From Psychromonas algarum (lineage in GTDB: Bacteria; Pseudomonadota; Gammaproteobacteria; Enterobacterales; Psychromonadaceae), in assembly GCF_004376845.1 (NCBI RefSeq), contig NZ_SNUW01000007.1:62001-126000 (forward strand): 64,000 nucleotides of DNA, written 5' to 3'. Shown here one piece after another: positions 37,066 through 46,157 of this stretch. Each line of letters starts with the position of its first letter. Position 1 is the stretch's first letter. The position numbers and the translations under genes are program-made. The notes under the pieces were generated by a model. That model saw only the letters and a program-made list of their open reading frames with translations. It ran no database searches and had not been told where the DNA came from.

Positions 37066-37125
37066 AACAGTCAACGAATTAAATTGTGATAGTGCATTTA
37101 TCATTTTAAAAATTAAGGAAAAACA

Positions 37126-37866
37126 ATGGATCAAATATGGTATGTACTGCCCATTGTTATGTTTGCAGCTGTTGTACGAGGATATAGTGGTTTTGGCTTT
37201 GCTGTGATTGCTGTTATTGGACTTAACTTCTTTTTCGATCCACAACAGAGTGTTGCTATCATTTTGTCACTGGATCTTATTTGTAGTCTAAATTTATGGA
37301 AACAAGCAACTAAACAAGCAAATCTACCAGTATTAAAAAAATTAATTTTCGGTGCCTTTTTAGGTATTCCCATTGGTTATTGTTTTTTATTTTTTATGCC
37401 TTCAGAGATACTCAAATTATTAATTTGTTTTGTCGTATTAGCTTTAACTATCCTTTTACTATCAAGCTTTAGACCATTTGATGCTGAAAAAAATAATACC
37501 AAAATAGCTTTTGGCTTAGCCTCTGGAGCTGGGACAGCAAGCGCCTCAATCGGCGGTCCTATGATTGTTTATTATATGTTGTCTAGTAATCTGAGCATCA
37601 TCAGTCAACGAGCAACGATGATTTTATTTTTTATTGCCAGCGAAGCGTTATCTCTTATAACTTTAGCAGGTGGAGGATTAATCGATGAAAAATTACCTAA
37701 AGCATTGTTAATATTAGTTATTCCTACGCTTTTATCGGTTCACTATGGGCAATACCTATTTAACCGTAAACCACCGCTATCTTTAAAAAGCTTTGCTTTA
37801 CCAATAATGACCATCGTTTCTCTACTTGGCATTGTAAATTCTAGCCATGCTTTAATTGCACAATAA
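37126..37866 (+). CDS. TauE/SafE family sulfonate exporter (IsfE/TauE-like)
   Basis: 246 residues with seven or eight hydrophobic segments. The N-terminal half carries RGYSGFGFAVIAV and the C-terminal half GAGTASASIGGPMIVYYML, the paired family motifs. TauE/SafE proteins export sulfite, sulfoacetate or isethionate; IsfE in Klebsiella is proposed to export isethionate. Divergent from tpa with shared motif sites and in a locus with an IsfD-like reductase and no xsc, isethionate is the most likely cargo. AAGGA is placed 7 bases before the ATG. Confidence 0.8.
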   Translation: MDQIWYVLPIVMFAAVVRGYSGFGFAVIAVIGLNFFFDPQQSVAIILSLDLICSLNLWKQATKQANLPVLKKLIFGAFLGIPIGYCFLFFMPSEILKLLICFVVLALTILLLSSFRPFDAEKNNTKIAFGLASGAGTASASIGGPMIVYYMLSSNLSIISQRATMILFFIASEALSLITLAGGGLIDEKLPKALLILVIPTLLSVHYGQYLFNRKPPLSLKSFALPIMTIVSLLGIVNSSHALIAQ

Positions 37867-38175
37867 AGTCCCCTTCCACCTCTAAGAGGCCTATTCTTTT
37901 AGGTCACTTCTAGTGTTCTTAACTATATTAGTTTAGTACCAATTAAAACCTTACTCCTACCTATAATTCCCTTATAAGAATGGCCTTATCTACTCTTGAA
38001 AATTCACCACATTCAAAAAAATAATATGGTTAATCAACAGATATAAATCAATTAACTCAAAACAAGTTAACGCTTCTTTTTAGAGGTTTACTTAACTCTC
38101 TATTCGTAATGATATAAAAGGTCTTAACGTTTGCTTATAGGCCGATATTTAGATTAATAGATACGCTAATTTAAC

Positions 38176-38298
38176 GTGCCGCTTTATATCATTCAGATAA
38201 CTGCATTATTAGTAGTCATGATTGCCGTAGTTGTAGGGCAAGGAAATAAAAATAACGGTTCTCTTAGTTACACCGCTTTTATTACCGTATATCAATAG
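38176..38298 (+). pseudogene. Possible membrane-protein remnant in a 647-base gap
   Basis: The gap 37867-38513 has no intact gene. One short frame (GTG at 38176 to TAG at 38296-38298, 40 residues) encodes a hydrophobic helix (LYIIQITALLVVMIAVVV) followed by QGNKNNGSLSYTAFI. It lacks a ribosome site and is surrounded by stops in all frames. It reads like the debris of a membrane protein gene but I cannot name the parent. The rest of the gap is AT-rich with no feature besides the tauC terminator. Confidence 0.25.
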
Positions 38299-38433
38299 AG
38301 TTATATGGCATCATCTAATATAACTAGAAAACCCTTAATCTATTGATATAAAAGAGTTAGAAGCTTCTATTTTAAATATTGAAACGAATGATATTAATTA
38401 GGTTTAGATGGGATTTATAGTTGAAATATAGAG

Positions 38434-38469
38434 CAAAAAAATACCCACTATTCGAAAATAGTGGGTATT
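38434..38469 (-). terminator. Terminator of the tauABC operon
   Basis: A perfect 13-bp stem (38440-38452 with 38457-38469) around CGAA is followed by eight Ts on the minus strand, 45 bases past the tauC stop. Confidence 0.92.
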
Positions 38470-38513
38470 AATAACAATCAACGACACCTTATAATGATGC
38501 TTAATAATGAAAC

Positions 38514-39461
38514 TTAATTACATCCTTTCCAAGGGATTAGCTTTCTTTCTAGGTAACGCATTAACATGTCAAAACAATAAGCAATAATACCAATGACGAT
38601 GATACCTGCGATCACCACATCAGTAACTAAAAACTCAGAAGCATTTAATACCATAAAGCCGATACCTCGCTCTGCGGCAACCATTTCAGCCGCGACAAGT
38701 GTTGTCCAACCAAATCCAATCGCGATACGCATGCCATTCATAATATCTGGCATAGAGCCTCGTGCAATAACCTGAGTGATAACTTGCCACGGAGTTGCCC
38801 CCATAGAGTAAGCGACTTGGATTTGTTCAATACGAACAGATGTCACACCTGATCGCGCACTCAATACAATAGGAGAAAGCATTGCTAAGAAAATTAGCGT
38901 AATTTTACTTGATTCATCAATACCCAACCAAATAATGATCAAAGGTAAGTAAGCAAGAGGAGGAAGTGGACGATAAAATTCGATTAAAGGATCAAAAATC
39001 CCACGGAAAATTCGATTACAACCAATGGTGATTCCTAGTGGAATACCGATTAAGCAAGCTAAAAAGAAGGCGCCAAAAATACGTATTAAACTGGCATTTA
39101 AATGTTCGAACAGTGTTCCACCAGCAAAACCATCAACAGTTATATCAATTAAGCGTTCTACTACGTCAAAAGGAGAAGGTAAGAAAATAGGTTTAATAAA
39201 ACCACCTTCCGTAGCAATAGCCCATATAGCAATAAATAAGAAAGCTGAAACAATACTAATTAAGCGACTATCACCCGCACCCGGTGTACCAAAATATTCT
39301 CCACTTGGCACCGCATTCGGCGCAGCTAACGATCTACATTTGTGCTTTAATTTATCAACGAATGACTCAGAAGCTTTTGTGGTCGCTCGCTCTTCTTTTG
39401 TATCAACCCTCTGTGGCTCGGCTTCCGTTATATCAAGGGTCATTTTTTTACTATTACTCAT
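38514..39461 (-). CDS. tauC: Taurine ABC transporter permease
   Basis: 315 residues with about six membrane segments and the EAA-type loop EQIQVAYSMGATPWQVITQVI near 225. The family segment RPLPPLAYLPLIIIWLGI near 168 is typical of nitrate/sulfonate/taurine permeases. It has a longer polar N terminus than E. coli TauC (about 60 residues before the first membrane segment). It follows tauB after 9 bases, with AAGGA before the ATG. Confidence 0.92.
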   Translation of the reverse strand: MSNSKKMTLDITEAEPQRVDTKEERATTKASESFVDKLKHKCRSLAAPNAVPSGEYFGTPGAGDSRLISIVSAFLFIAIWAIATEGGFIKPIFLPSPFDVVERLIDITVDGFAGGTLFEHLNASLIRIFGAFFLACLIGIPLGITIGCNRIFRGIFDPLIEFYRPLPPLAYLPLIIIWLGIDESSKITLIFLAMLSPIVLSARSGVTSVRIEQIQVAYSMGATPWQVITQVIARGSMPDIMNGMRIAIGFGWTTLVAAEMVAAERGIGFMVLNASEFLVTDVVIAGIIVIGIIAYCFDMLMRYLERKLIPWKGCN

Positions 39462-39470
39462 AATCCGTCC

Positions 39471-40310
39471 TTAAGCTGTTGCTAATTCATCGCCGTGAAT
39501 AATGGATAATACTTGCTCTCGCATCGCAATAAATTCAGGGGTAGATTTGACTTGTCTCGCATCTCGACAATCTAAAAATTGCTGATTGAAATTTAAATCA
39601 AATTGGTGAGTGATTCGCCCGGGTCTTGGTGACATCACTACCAATTTAGTTGCCAATAATAAAGCTTCATCAACACTGTGAGTAATGAAAAACATCATTT
39701 TGTTGGTTTTACGCCAAACATCTAATAGGAGTTCTTGTAATGACTCTCGTGTCAGTGCATCTAAAGCGCCTAGTGGCTCATCGAGCAATAACATTTTTGG
39801 ATCATTAGTTAATGCGCGAGCAATACCCACTCGTTGCTGCATGCCGCCAGAAAGTTGATATACCTTGTGTTGATGAAACTCTTCTAAACCTACAAGTTTT
39901 AAATATTCTGCAGCTCGTTCACGGCGAACAGTCTTATCAACACCTTGTAGTTTTAAACCAAATTCAGTATTTTCAATCACATTTAACCAAGGTAGTAGAG
40001 CATGTTTCTGAAATACCACCCCGCGATCAGCGTCGGGTCCAGTTACTTCATCACCAATATCTTTTCCACACAAGACTCTTGGGTAACCTTCCACCAGGCT
40101 TTCGCCTAAAGTTAAATAACCTTTACTTGGTGAAATGAATCCAGCGATAAGATTAAGCAGTGTTGTTTTGCCACAACCAGACGCACCTAACGCAACAACC
40201 AAATCACCTTGCTTCATGGTTAAGTTAACATCAGATAAAGCAGTGACAGATTCACCACCTTCTGAGCCAGGATAGATAACTGATACTTCACAAACTTTTA
40301 ATGTATTCAT
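39471..40310 (-). CDS. tauB: Taurine ABC transporter ATPase
   Basis: 279 residues, a single ABC domain. Walker A is GASGCGKTT (about 42-50), the signature LSGGMQQRVGIARAL and Walker B MLLLDEPLGALD. It powers TauC. The middle gene of tauABC, with AGGAG eight bases before the ATG. An insertion of about 20 residues between Walker A and the Q-loop (around VLCGKDIGDEVTGPDADRGV) is like that seen in TauB. Confidence 0.92.
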   Translation of the reverse strand: MNTLKVCEVSVIYPGSEGGESVTALSDVNLTMKQGDLVVALGASGCGKTTLLNLIAGFISPSKGYLTLGESLVEGYPRVLCGKDIGDEVTGPDADRGVVFQKHALLPWLNVIENTEFGLKLQGVDKTVRRERAAEYLKLVGLEEFHQHKVYQLSGGMQQRVGIARALTNDPKMLLLDEPLGALDALTRESLQELLLDVWRKTNKMMFFITHSVDEALLLATKLVVMSPRPGRITHQFDLNFNQQFLDCRDARQVKSTPEFIAMREQVLSIIHGDELATA

Positions 40311-40341
40311 TACAATGCTCCTATAGATATCCTCAACTTAA

Positions 40342-41349
40342 TTACAATTTCGATGCAGCTTGTGCATATTCAGGATTAACAAAAACACTGTAATCCGGCA
40401 TTAATTCATTTATTTTATTTTCTTTTTTCAAAAATTCTGAAGTTGCTTTAAGCGATTTAGCAGCCCCACCTTCAATCCCACAACCAAGCCAACTACAAGA
40501 CAATTGCTGAGTGAAGTCAGGGAACTCATAAAGTGCCAATACGCCAGCAACATCATTTACGTCAGTACCAGAAATTTTTGCAATTGATTTCGCCATAGGA
40601 TAAGAAGCATCAAATGAGTCTTTGTTATCACGATATTCTTGGTCAAGATCCGCGACAATTTTCAATACTTTTGCCATAAAATCAGCATTTTCTTTACCGA
40701 ATTTTTTATCAACAACTAAGCCATCAAATGTTGGTTTACCCCATGAACTTAATGTTTTAGAAGTAATTAAAACGTTACCATTTTCTTTAATTTTACCTAA
40801 CACAGGATCCCAAACAAATGCGGCATCGATATCCCCTCTTTGCCATGCTGCGGCAATCGAGTTTGGTTGCATATTCATTAATTTAACTGTTTTATCAGAC
40901 AGACCAAACTGCTCTAAAGCAAATAACGCATGAAAGTGAGTTGTTGATACAAATGGAACGGCAACTCGCTTACCTTTTAAGTCTGACGGAGCAATAATGC
41001 CTGAGCCATCACGTACCACCAGCGCCTCTGCATTGGCGATGTTTTCTAGCACCCATACTAATTCAATATCAATACCACGGCTCACTGCAGCAGCAATTGG
41101 ACTAGAGCCAGCAGAAGCAATATCAATAGAGCCAGATGCCATTGCTGTAATAACTTTTGCGCCTGAATCGAAACGTCTCCACTTAACGTCATAACCCGTT
41201 TCTTTCTCGATTAGTTTTTCAGTGATCGCATGTTTCCAAGGATTATTCATCCCCATATAACCGATAGTGACATCCTTTGCAGCTACCGCTGATGTCATGA
41301 ATAGAGCTGCTATTGCGGTCATCATTGCTTTTGGTTTACATAGCTTCAT
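40342..41349 (-). CDS. tauA: Taurine-binding periplasmic protein
   Basis: 335 residues with a signal peptide (about 1-23, ending SAVAA). IGYMGMNNPWKHAI starts the mature domain, and SGSIDIASAGSSPIAAAVSRG near 72 is the family ligand-site signature. TauA-type proteins bind taurine in the periplasm. Two cysteines (SCSWLGC near 282) match the conserved pair in this family. First gene of the operon, divergent from tauR. Confidence 0.93.
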   Translation of the reverse strand: MKLCKPKAMMTAIAALFMTSAVAAKDVTIGYMGMNNPWKHAITEKLIEKETGYDVKWRRFDSGAKVITAMASGSIDIASAGSSPIAAAVSRGIDIELVWVLENIANAEALVVRDGSGIIAPSDLKGKRVAVPFVSTTHFHALFALEQFGLSDKTVKLMNMQPNSIAAAWQRGDIDAAFVWDPVLGKIKENGNVLITSKTLSSWGKPTFDGLVVDKKFGKENADFMAKVLKIVADLDQEYRDNKDSFDASYPMAKSIAKISGTDVNDVAGVLALYEFPDFTQQLSCSWLGCGIEGGAAKSLKATSEFLKKENKINELMPDYSVFVNPEYAQAASKL

Positions 41350-41433
41350 CTTAGAATTTCCTTATTTAATGTGACTTTATTGGGATAATAATTTTGTCTC
41401 CATTTAAACTACGCAATGCAAAAAATAAGATAC

Positions 41434-41488
41434 AGAGCCAGTTTATTAAATTCATAGTCCACAATAGTTTTTAGTTTTTCCACTGGCT
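41434..41488. promoter_or_regulatory. Paired AGCCAGT sites between tauA and tauR
   Basis: AGAGCCAGT (41434-41442, written ACAGAGCCAGT in context) and the inverted ACTGGCT (41482-41488) sit in the divergent region. They share the AGCCAG core with the sites at 36983 and 37057. An autoregulatory and activating role for TauR here is inference. Confidence 0.5.
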
Positions 41489-41602
41489 GACTTACTAAGT
41501 TTTCTATTTTGGCTTGAAAATTGCCTTATCTAAATGAGAGAACAATTATTTCTACATAGATATATAAACAAGATTCGCTCCAACATTTTAGGCGAGGCAA
41601 AT

Positions 41603-43126
41603 ATGGTTGATTTTTTAATAAATATTGAGTTGCATAATGGCAGTACTTATCAACAGCAAATTCGTGAAAAATTGGTCGAGTTAATCGAATCAGATACCTT
41701 TGGAGACAAGGCTTTACCGTCAGGTAGAAAAATGGCTCAACTACTTAAAGTGTCAAGAAATACTGTGGTATTAGTGTACGAAAGTTTAGTTGATGATGGT
41801 TACCTCGTCGCACGTAAGCGAAGTGGTTTTTTTGTACATCCAGACTTAGCAATGGTGCAACGCCTCCCTAGTTTAGTGCATTCAGAGTCGTTAAATCAAA
41901 GTGCAATAGATAGTGAACCAGACTGGTCAACACGATTACAAAAACAACCTAGCCAGTTTTCATCACTCAACAAAGATGAGCATTGGCTCAAGTATCCCTA
42001 TCCGTTTATCTATGGACATATTGACGTTAATGAGTTCCCTCTTTATCAATGGCGAGAATGCTCTCGTATAGCAGAAAGTAAGGGAAAAGTGCATGAATGG
42101 GTCGAAGGATTTATTGGAATAGATGATCCACAATTAATCTCTCAAATTCGCCAACAAATTTTATCTAAACGAGGAATAAGTGCGCAAGATGAAGAGGTAT
42201 TAATTACCCTTGGTACTCAAAACTCATTATTTTTATTAACCAGTTTATTAGCAGCACCATCAGTTACATTTGGAGTAGAGGATCCTGGTTATGCAAATTT
42301 ACGACATGTTATTTCACTTTGTGAGAGTCCAATAAAACCACTTGAAGTTGATAAAATGGGCGTGAAAGTAGGAGAACAGTTAACAGGTTGTGATTACGTT
42401 TGTGTGACCCCTAGTCACCAATATCCAACAACGGTAACAATGACAATAGAACGACGTAAAGCCTTACTGGAACAAGCTAGCCGTGATGACTTTATTGTTA
42501 TTGAAGATGATTATGAAAGTGAAGTTAATTTTATTGAAGAGCCATTACCCGCACTTAAAAGTTTCGACAAAAATAGTCGCGTTATTTACGTTGGTAGCTT
42601 ATCAAAATCGCTAACACCAGGAATACGCATTGGTTATTTAGTAGCAAATAAAGCCTTGATCAAAGAGTTACGCACATTACGATCTTTACATTATCGCCAC
42701 CCACCATCAAATAATCAACGCATTGCGGCATTATTCATTAGCCAAGGTTATTACGATAGCCATGTTCGCCGTATGCGCCGTACTTATGAGCATAAATGGT
42801 TACAAATGCAGGAAGGTATCGAACGCTATTTACCTGGATGTGAAGTACACTCAACAGCAGGAAGTTTTTGTTTTTGGATAGGTTTGCCCAAAGGTATTAC
42901 CAGTCAAGCATTGCGTGAAGAAGCTGCGCAACATGGTATTTTAATCGAATCAGGTGATACTTTATTTATGCAAGAAGATGCACCTAAAAATTATATTAGA
43001 CTTGGTTTTTCTGCGATTCAAAGCGATAAAATACTTGCAGGGTTAGCTATTCTTGGTGGTTTGATTGCTCAATTGGATCAATCGTCTTCTTATTACATTG
43101 AACCATTTGAGCAAAAAGTAAGTTAA
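41603..43126 (+). CDS. tauR: MocR-type regulator of taurine use
   Basis: 507 residues. An N-terminal GntR winged helix (about 15-80, with SGRKMAQLLKVSRNTVVLVY) is linked to an aminotransferase-fold domain with the PLP lysine in YVGSLSKSLTPGIR. TauR uses PLP and taurine to switch on tau genes in Rhodobacter. The ATG at 41603 has GAGG upstream and matches the family start MVDFLINIEL; an ATG 23 codons earlier adds unrelated sequence. It is divergent from tauABC. Confidence 0.88.
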   Translation: MVDFLINIELHNGSTYQQQIREKLVELIESDTFGDKALPSGRKMAQLLKVSRNTVVLVYESLVDDGYLVARKRSGFFVHPDLAMVQRLPSLVHSESLNQSAIDSEPDWSTRLQKQPSQFSSLNKDEHWLKYPYPFIYGHIDVNEFPLYQWRECSRIAESKGKVHEWVEGFIGIDDPQLISQIRQQILSKRGISAQDEEVLITLGTQNSLFLLTSLLAAPSVTFGVEDPGYANLRHVISLCESPIKPLEVDKMGVKVGEQLTGCDYVCVTPSHQYPTTVTMTIERRKALLEQASRDDFIVIEDDYESEVNFIEEPLPALKSFDKNSRVIYVGSLSKSLTPGIRIGYLVANKALIKELRTLRSLHYRHPPSNNQRIAALFISQGYYDSHVRRMRRTYEHKWLQMQEGIERYLPGCEVHSTAGSFCFWIGLPKGITSQALREEAAQHGILIESGDTLFMQEDAPKNYIRLGFSAIQSDKILAGLAILGGLIAQLDQSSSYYIEPFEQKVS

Positions 43127-43233
43127 AACGAGGTTATGCATTTAAATTCAAATAGCAAGCAGCATAAATGCTGCGCCCCAGTTCAATAGATAAACAGCAG
43201 ATACAAACACGTGTACCAATCTAATTACGGGGC

Positions 43234-43256
43234 GTGGCTTTCAAGCCACCTTTTTT
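43234..43256 (+). terminator. Terminator after tauR
   Basis: GTGGCT and AGCCAC around TTCA are followed by C and six Ts. A second small hairpin (GCAGCA/TGCTGC, 43159-43174) and the paired GCGCCCC/GGGGCG blocks precede it, giving a compact structured 3' region. Confidence 0.8.
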
Positions 43257-43378
43257 CAATTTCTTCCTAAATAAGCTGAATAACTTCAGCACCCACAGAG
43301 ACTAACAAAAACTACTTTACAACTTGTACATACAAAAAAACATATATAAAATAATTCACATATTCAAACTCTTTATTT

Positions 43379-44191
43379 ATGGATGCAAATTTAATGATGA
43401 AAAATAAACAGAAATTACGTGTTCTTTTTATCAGTGCAAATAACTCAATGCATTCTCAAATAGCAGAAGCTTTATTACGTTATAAAAGTGCTGAGTATTT
43501 TGATATTTATAGTGCTGATATTCATCCAACAAAAATTGATAATGATCTGCTACAAGCAATAGTAGGTTTGGGGCTTAATACTACAAAGCTTAGCTCATGG
43601 TCATTAACAGAGCTTTCGAGACAACAGTTTGATTATGTCATTACCCTGAGTGAAGAGATCACAAAGTCAGATATCAGTCGGTTTCATTGCCAACAGCAAT
43701 TAGTATGGAACATCACTACTTCACAAGATAAAGCTAATCTATCTACTTTTATCACACTATTTGATGAACTTAATTCACGTATCTCAATGTTATTAATGTC
43801 TAAAAAAGAGGCTATGAATACATCAACAACTGATACGAAAATACAAATTGATCCTATCTCATTTTACAAATGCCTAACCGATGATATCCGTTTAAAAACT
43901 CTCATCTTAACGCATTATTATGGTGAACTTTGTGTTTGTGATTTGATGAGTGCCTTACAGGAAGAGAGTCAACCCAAAGTATCTCGCAATCTAGCCGTAT
44001 TAAAAAAAGCGCAAATACTGAAAACAAGAAAACAAGGTCAATGGGTCTTTTACCGAATCAATGAACAACTGCCTTTATGGGTTAAATCAGTCATTGCTAA
44101 AACAGCAGAAAATAATACTCAACAAATAATTAATCCCTTACAGCAATTATCGAAAATCAAAAAAGGCACAAATAACCCCACTACTTGTTGA
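43379..44191 (+). CDS. ArsC-like pseudophosphatase fused to an ArsR arsenic repressor
   Basis: 270 residues in two parts. Residues 12-140 resemble low-molecular-weight phosphatase/ArsC proteins (VLFISANNSMHSQIAEALL), but the catalytic loop C-x5-R is changed: Cys to S19 and Arg to H25. Residues 158-240 are an ArsR winged helix with the As(III) site ELCVCD (C185, C187) and the recognition helix QPKVSRNLAVLKKAQIL. An arsenite pump follows 47 bases on. Arsenate reduction by this protein is therefore unlikely, but arsenite-responsive repression is likely. The start may instead be ATG 43394 or 43397. Confidence 0.8.
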   Translation: MDANLMMKNKQKLRVLFISANNSMHSQIAEALLRYKSAEYFDIYSADIHPTKIDNDLLQAIVGLGLNTTKLSSWSLTELSRQQFDYVITLSEEITKSDISRFHCQQQLVWNITTSQDKANLSTFITLFDELNSRISMLLMSKKEAMNTSTTDTKIQIDPISFYKCLTDDIRLKTLILTHYYGELCVCDLMSALQEESQPKVSRNLAVLKKAQILKTRKQGQWVFYRINEQLPLWVKSVIAKTAENNTQQIINPLQQLSKIKKGTNNPTTC

Positions 44192-44238
44192 TTAATAAGC
44201 ACTAACGAATAAACAATAAAATTTAAAGAGGAATAATA

Positions 44239-45267
44239 ATGGGTATTTTTGAGCGTTATCTATCCGTTTGGGTAGCCATCAGCATTGCTGCAGGTGTGAC
44301 ATTAGGTTTATGGCAGCCAGCCGCATTTCAACAAATAGCCAGTCTGGAAATTGCTCATGTTAATGTAGTCATTGCTGTATTTATTTGGGTGATGATCTAT
44401 CCGATGATGGTGCAAATTGATTTTTCAGCAATCAAAGATGTTGGCAAAAATCCTAAAGGGCTTATCTTAACTGTTGTCATTAATTGGTTAATTAAACCTT
44501 TTACTATGGCTGCAATTGGTTGGTTATTCTTCCGTGTTTTCTTTGTGGATTTAGTCGCCCCTGCTTCAGCACAAGAATACATTGCCGGTATGATTTTACT
44601 AGGTGTCGCACCTTGTACTGCGATGGTATTTGTATGGTCACAATTAACAAAAGGCGATCCTAATTACACCTTGGTACAAGTATCTGTAAACGACTTGATC
44701 ATGATTTTTGCATTCGCCCCTATTTCTGCATTTTTATTAGGTGTCAGTGATATTCAAGTTCCTTGGGAAACTTTATTATATTCAGTGCTTTTATACGTAT
44801 TACTGCCATTAATTGCCGGCATGATCACTAGAAATATTCTGAATAAGAAAAATAGTCAGGCACTGCCTACTTTATTAGCCAAATTAAAACCTTGGTCAAT
44901 GATTGGTTTATTAGCAACGGTGGCATTGTTATTTGGTTTTCAAGCAAATACGATTATTGCCGAGCCATTAACTATTTTCTTAATCGCAATTCCATTAACG
45001 TTACAAACATTTGGTATTTTTATTATTACTTATGCCATCGCAAAATGGATGAAATTGCCGCATAACATAGCTGGACCAGCAAGTTTAATTGGCACATCAA
45101 ACTTCTTTGAATTAGCTGTTGCTGTTGCTATTTCATTATTTGGTTTACATTCTGGAGCAGCATTAGCAACTGTGGTTGGTGTATTAGTAGAAGTCCCTAT
45201 TATGCTGGCATTAGTTGCGATTATTAACCGAACACCACATTGGTTTAATAACAAAGCAATTAATTAA
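44239..45267 (+). CDS. ACR3 family arsenite efflux permease
   Basis: 342 residues with ten predicted membrane segments. The key cysteine C126 lies in [13 protein letters not shown], and the glutamate of TM9 in [13 protein letters not shown]. These are the residues needed for As(OH)3-proton antiport in ACR3. GAGG lies before the ATG. It is cotranscribed with the ArsR fusion gene and followed by a perfect hairpin. Confidence 0.92.
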   Translation: MGIFERYLSVWVAISIAAGVTLGLWQPAAFQQIASLEIAHVNVVIAVFIWVMIYPMMVQIDFSAIKDVGKNPKGLILTVVINWLIKPFTMAAIGWLFFRVFFVDLVAPASAQEYIAGMILLGVAPCTAMVFVWSQLTKGDPNYTLVQVSVNDLIMIFAFAPISAFLLGVSDIQVPWETLLYSVLLYVLLPLIAGMITRNILNKKNSQALPTLLAKLKPWSMIGLLATVALLFGFQANTIIAEPLTIFLIAIPLTLQTFGIFIITYAIAKWMKLPHNIAGPASLIGTSNFFELAVAVAISLFGLHSGAALATVVGVLVEVPIMLALVAIINRTPHWFNNKAIN

Positions 45268-45290
45268 GAGGCAAATAATTAACAGGCAAG

Positions 45291-45324
45291 TTAATCCCAT
45301 TTAACGAGTATTAAATGGGATTAA
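45291..45324. terminator. Hairpin between the ars genes and the second IsfD-like gene
   Basis: A perfect 14-bp stem (45291-45304 with 45311-45324) lies between convergent genes. No long T tract is present, so termination may be partial. Confidence 0.65.
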
Positions 45325-45338
45325 TGTATAAAAATAGT

Positions 45339-46106
45339 TTATTGCTTAACAACTTTAAGTGGGTTCCAAGCCTGTGACGTAGGCATTACCTCTAAGCTAT
45401 TGATATTGATATGCGCAGGTTGTTCTGCAATCCAAAATATAATATTAGCAATATCCTCAGGTTGTATTGCATTAGTACCATCGTAAATTTGCGCATACTT
45501 TTCTTGATCACCATTAAATCTAACTAAACTAAATTCACTTTCAGCTAACCCCGGCTCTAAACTAGTAACTCTTATTCCCGTCCCCGCAAAATCGCTACGT
45601 AAGTTTCTTGAGAACTGAGCAACAAAAGCTTTACTTGCACCATAAACATGGCTGCCAGGATAGGGCCAGTTAGCCGCAATACTGGCTAAATTGATAATAC
45701 TTGCCGTTTTTTGTTCGCGTAGAATAGGTAATAAACTATGAGTAATGTTAACTAAACCAGTTACGTTAGTATCAATCATTGTATGCCAATCTTTCAATGA
45801 AGCTTGGTCTGCAGGTTCTGCTCCTAATGCCAAACCAGCATTATTAACAAGTATACCTATTTGCTTAAAATCATTAGGAATCGCTTGTACAAACTCACTC
45901 ACAGCATCACTATTTCTTACATCCAATGAGTAATAAAAAACCTGAGTAAGCTTGGATAATTCCTCACAAAGAGTTTGTAAACGTTCTTCTCTACGTCCCG
46001 TGATAATCAGTGGATAACCATGTGCAGCAAACTTTTGTGCCGTTGCTAAACCAAATCCAGATGTTGCTCCTGTGATTAAAACCACAGGAAGTTGATTTGC
46101 AGTCAT
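45339..46106 (-). CDS. Short-chain dehydrogenase, second IsfD-like paralogue
   Basis: 255 residues, closely similar to the protein at 34213-34983: the same TGATSGFG (12-19), GRREER, S142, Y155, K159 and the C-terminal EVMPTSQAW. I take ATG 46106, which has AAGGAAGG upstream. It lies 51 bases after an EamA permease gene on the same strand, away from the tau genes. It may reduce sulfoacetaldehyde or another small aldehyde. Its separate context suggests different induction or substrate from the first copy. Confidence 0.75.
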   Translation of the reverse strand: MTANQLPVVLITGATSGFGLATAQKFAAHGYPLIITGRREERLQTLCEELSKLTQVFYYSLDVRNSDAVSEFVQAIPNDFKQIGILVNNAGLALGAEPADQASLKDWHTMIDTNVTGLVNITHSLLPILREQKTASIINLASIAANWPYPGSHVYGASKAFVAQFSRNLRSDFAGTGIRVTSLEPGLAESEFSLVRFNGDQEKYAQIYDGTNAIQPEDIANIIFWIAEQPAHININSLEVMPTSQAWNPLKVVKQ

Positions 46107-46157
46107 ATTACCTTCCTTAATAAAGATCATTTTATCGATGTAAAAATAGTAATCGCT

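Noticed and set aside
39812-40138. 108-codon plus-strand frame
   Set aside because: Lies wholly antisense to tauB, whose ABC motifs are intact.
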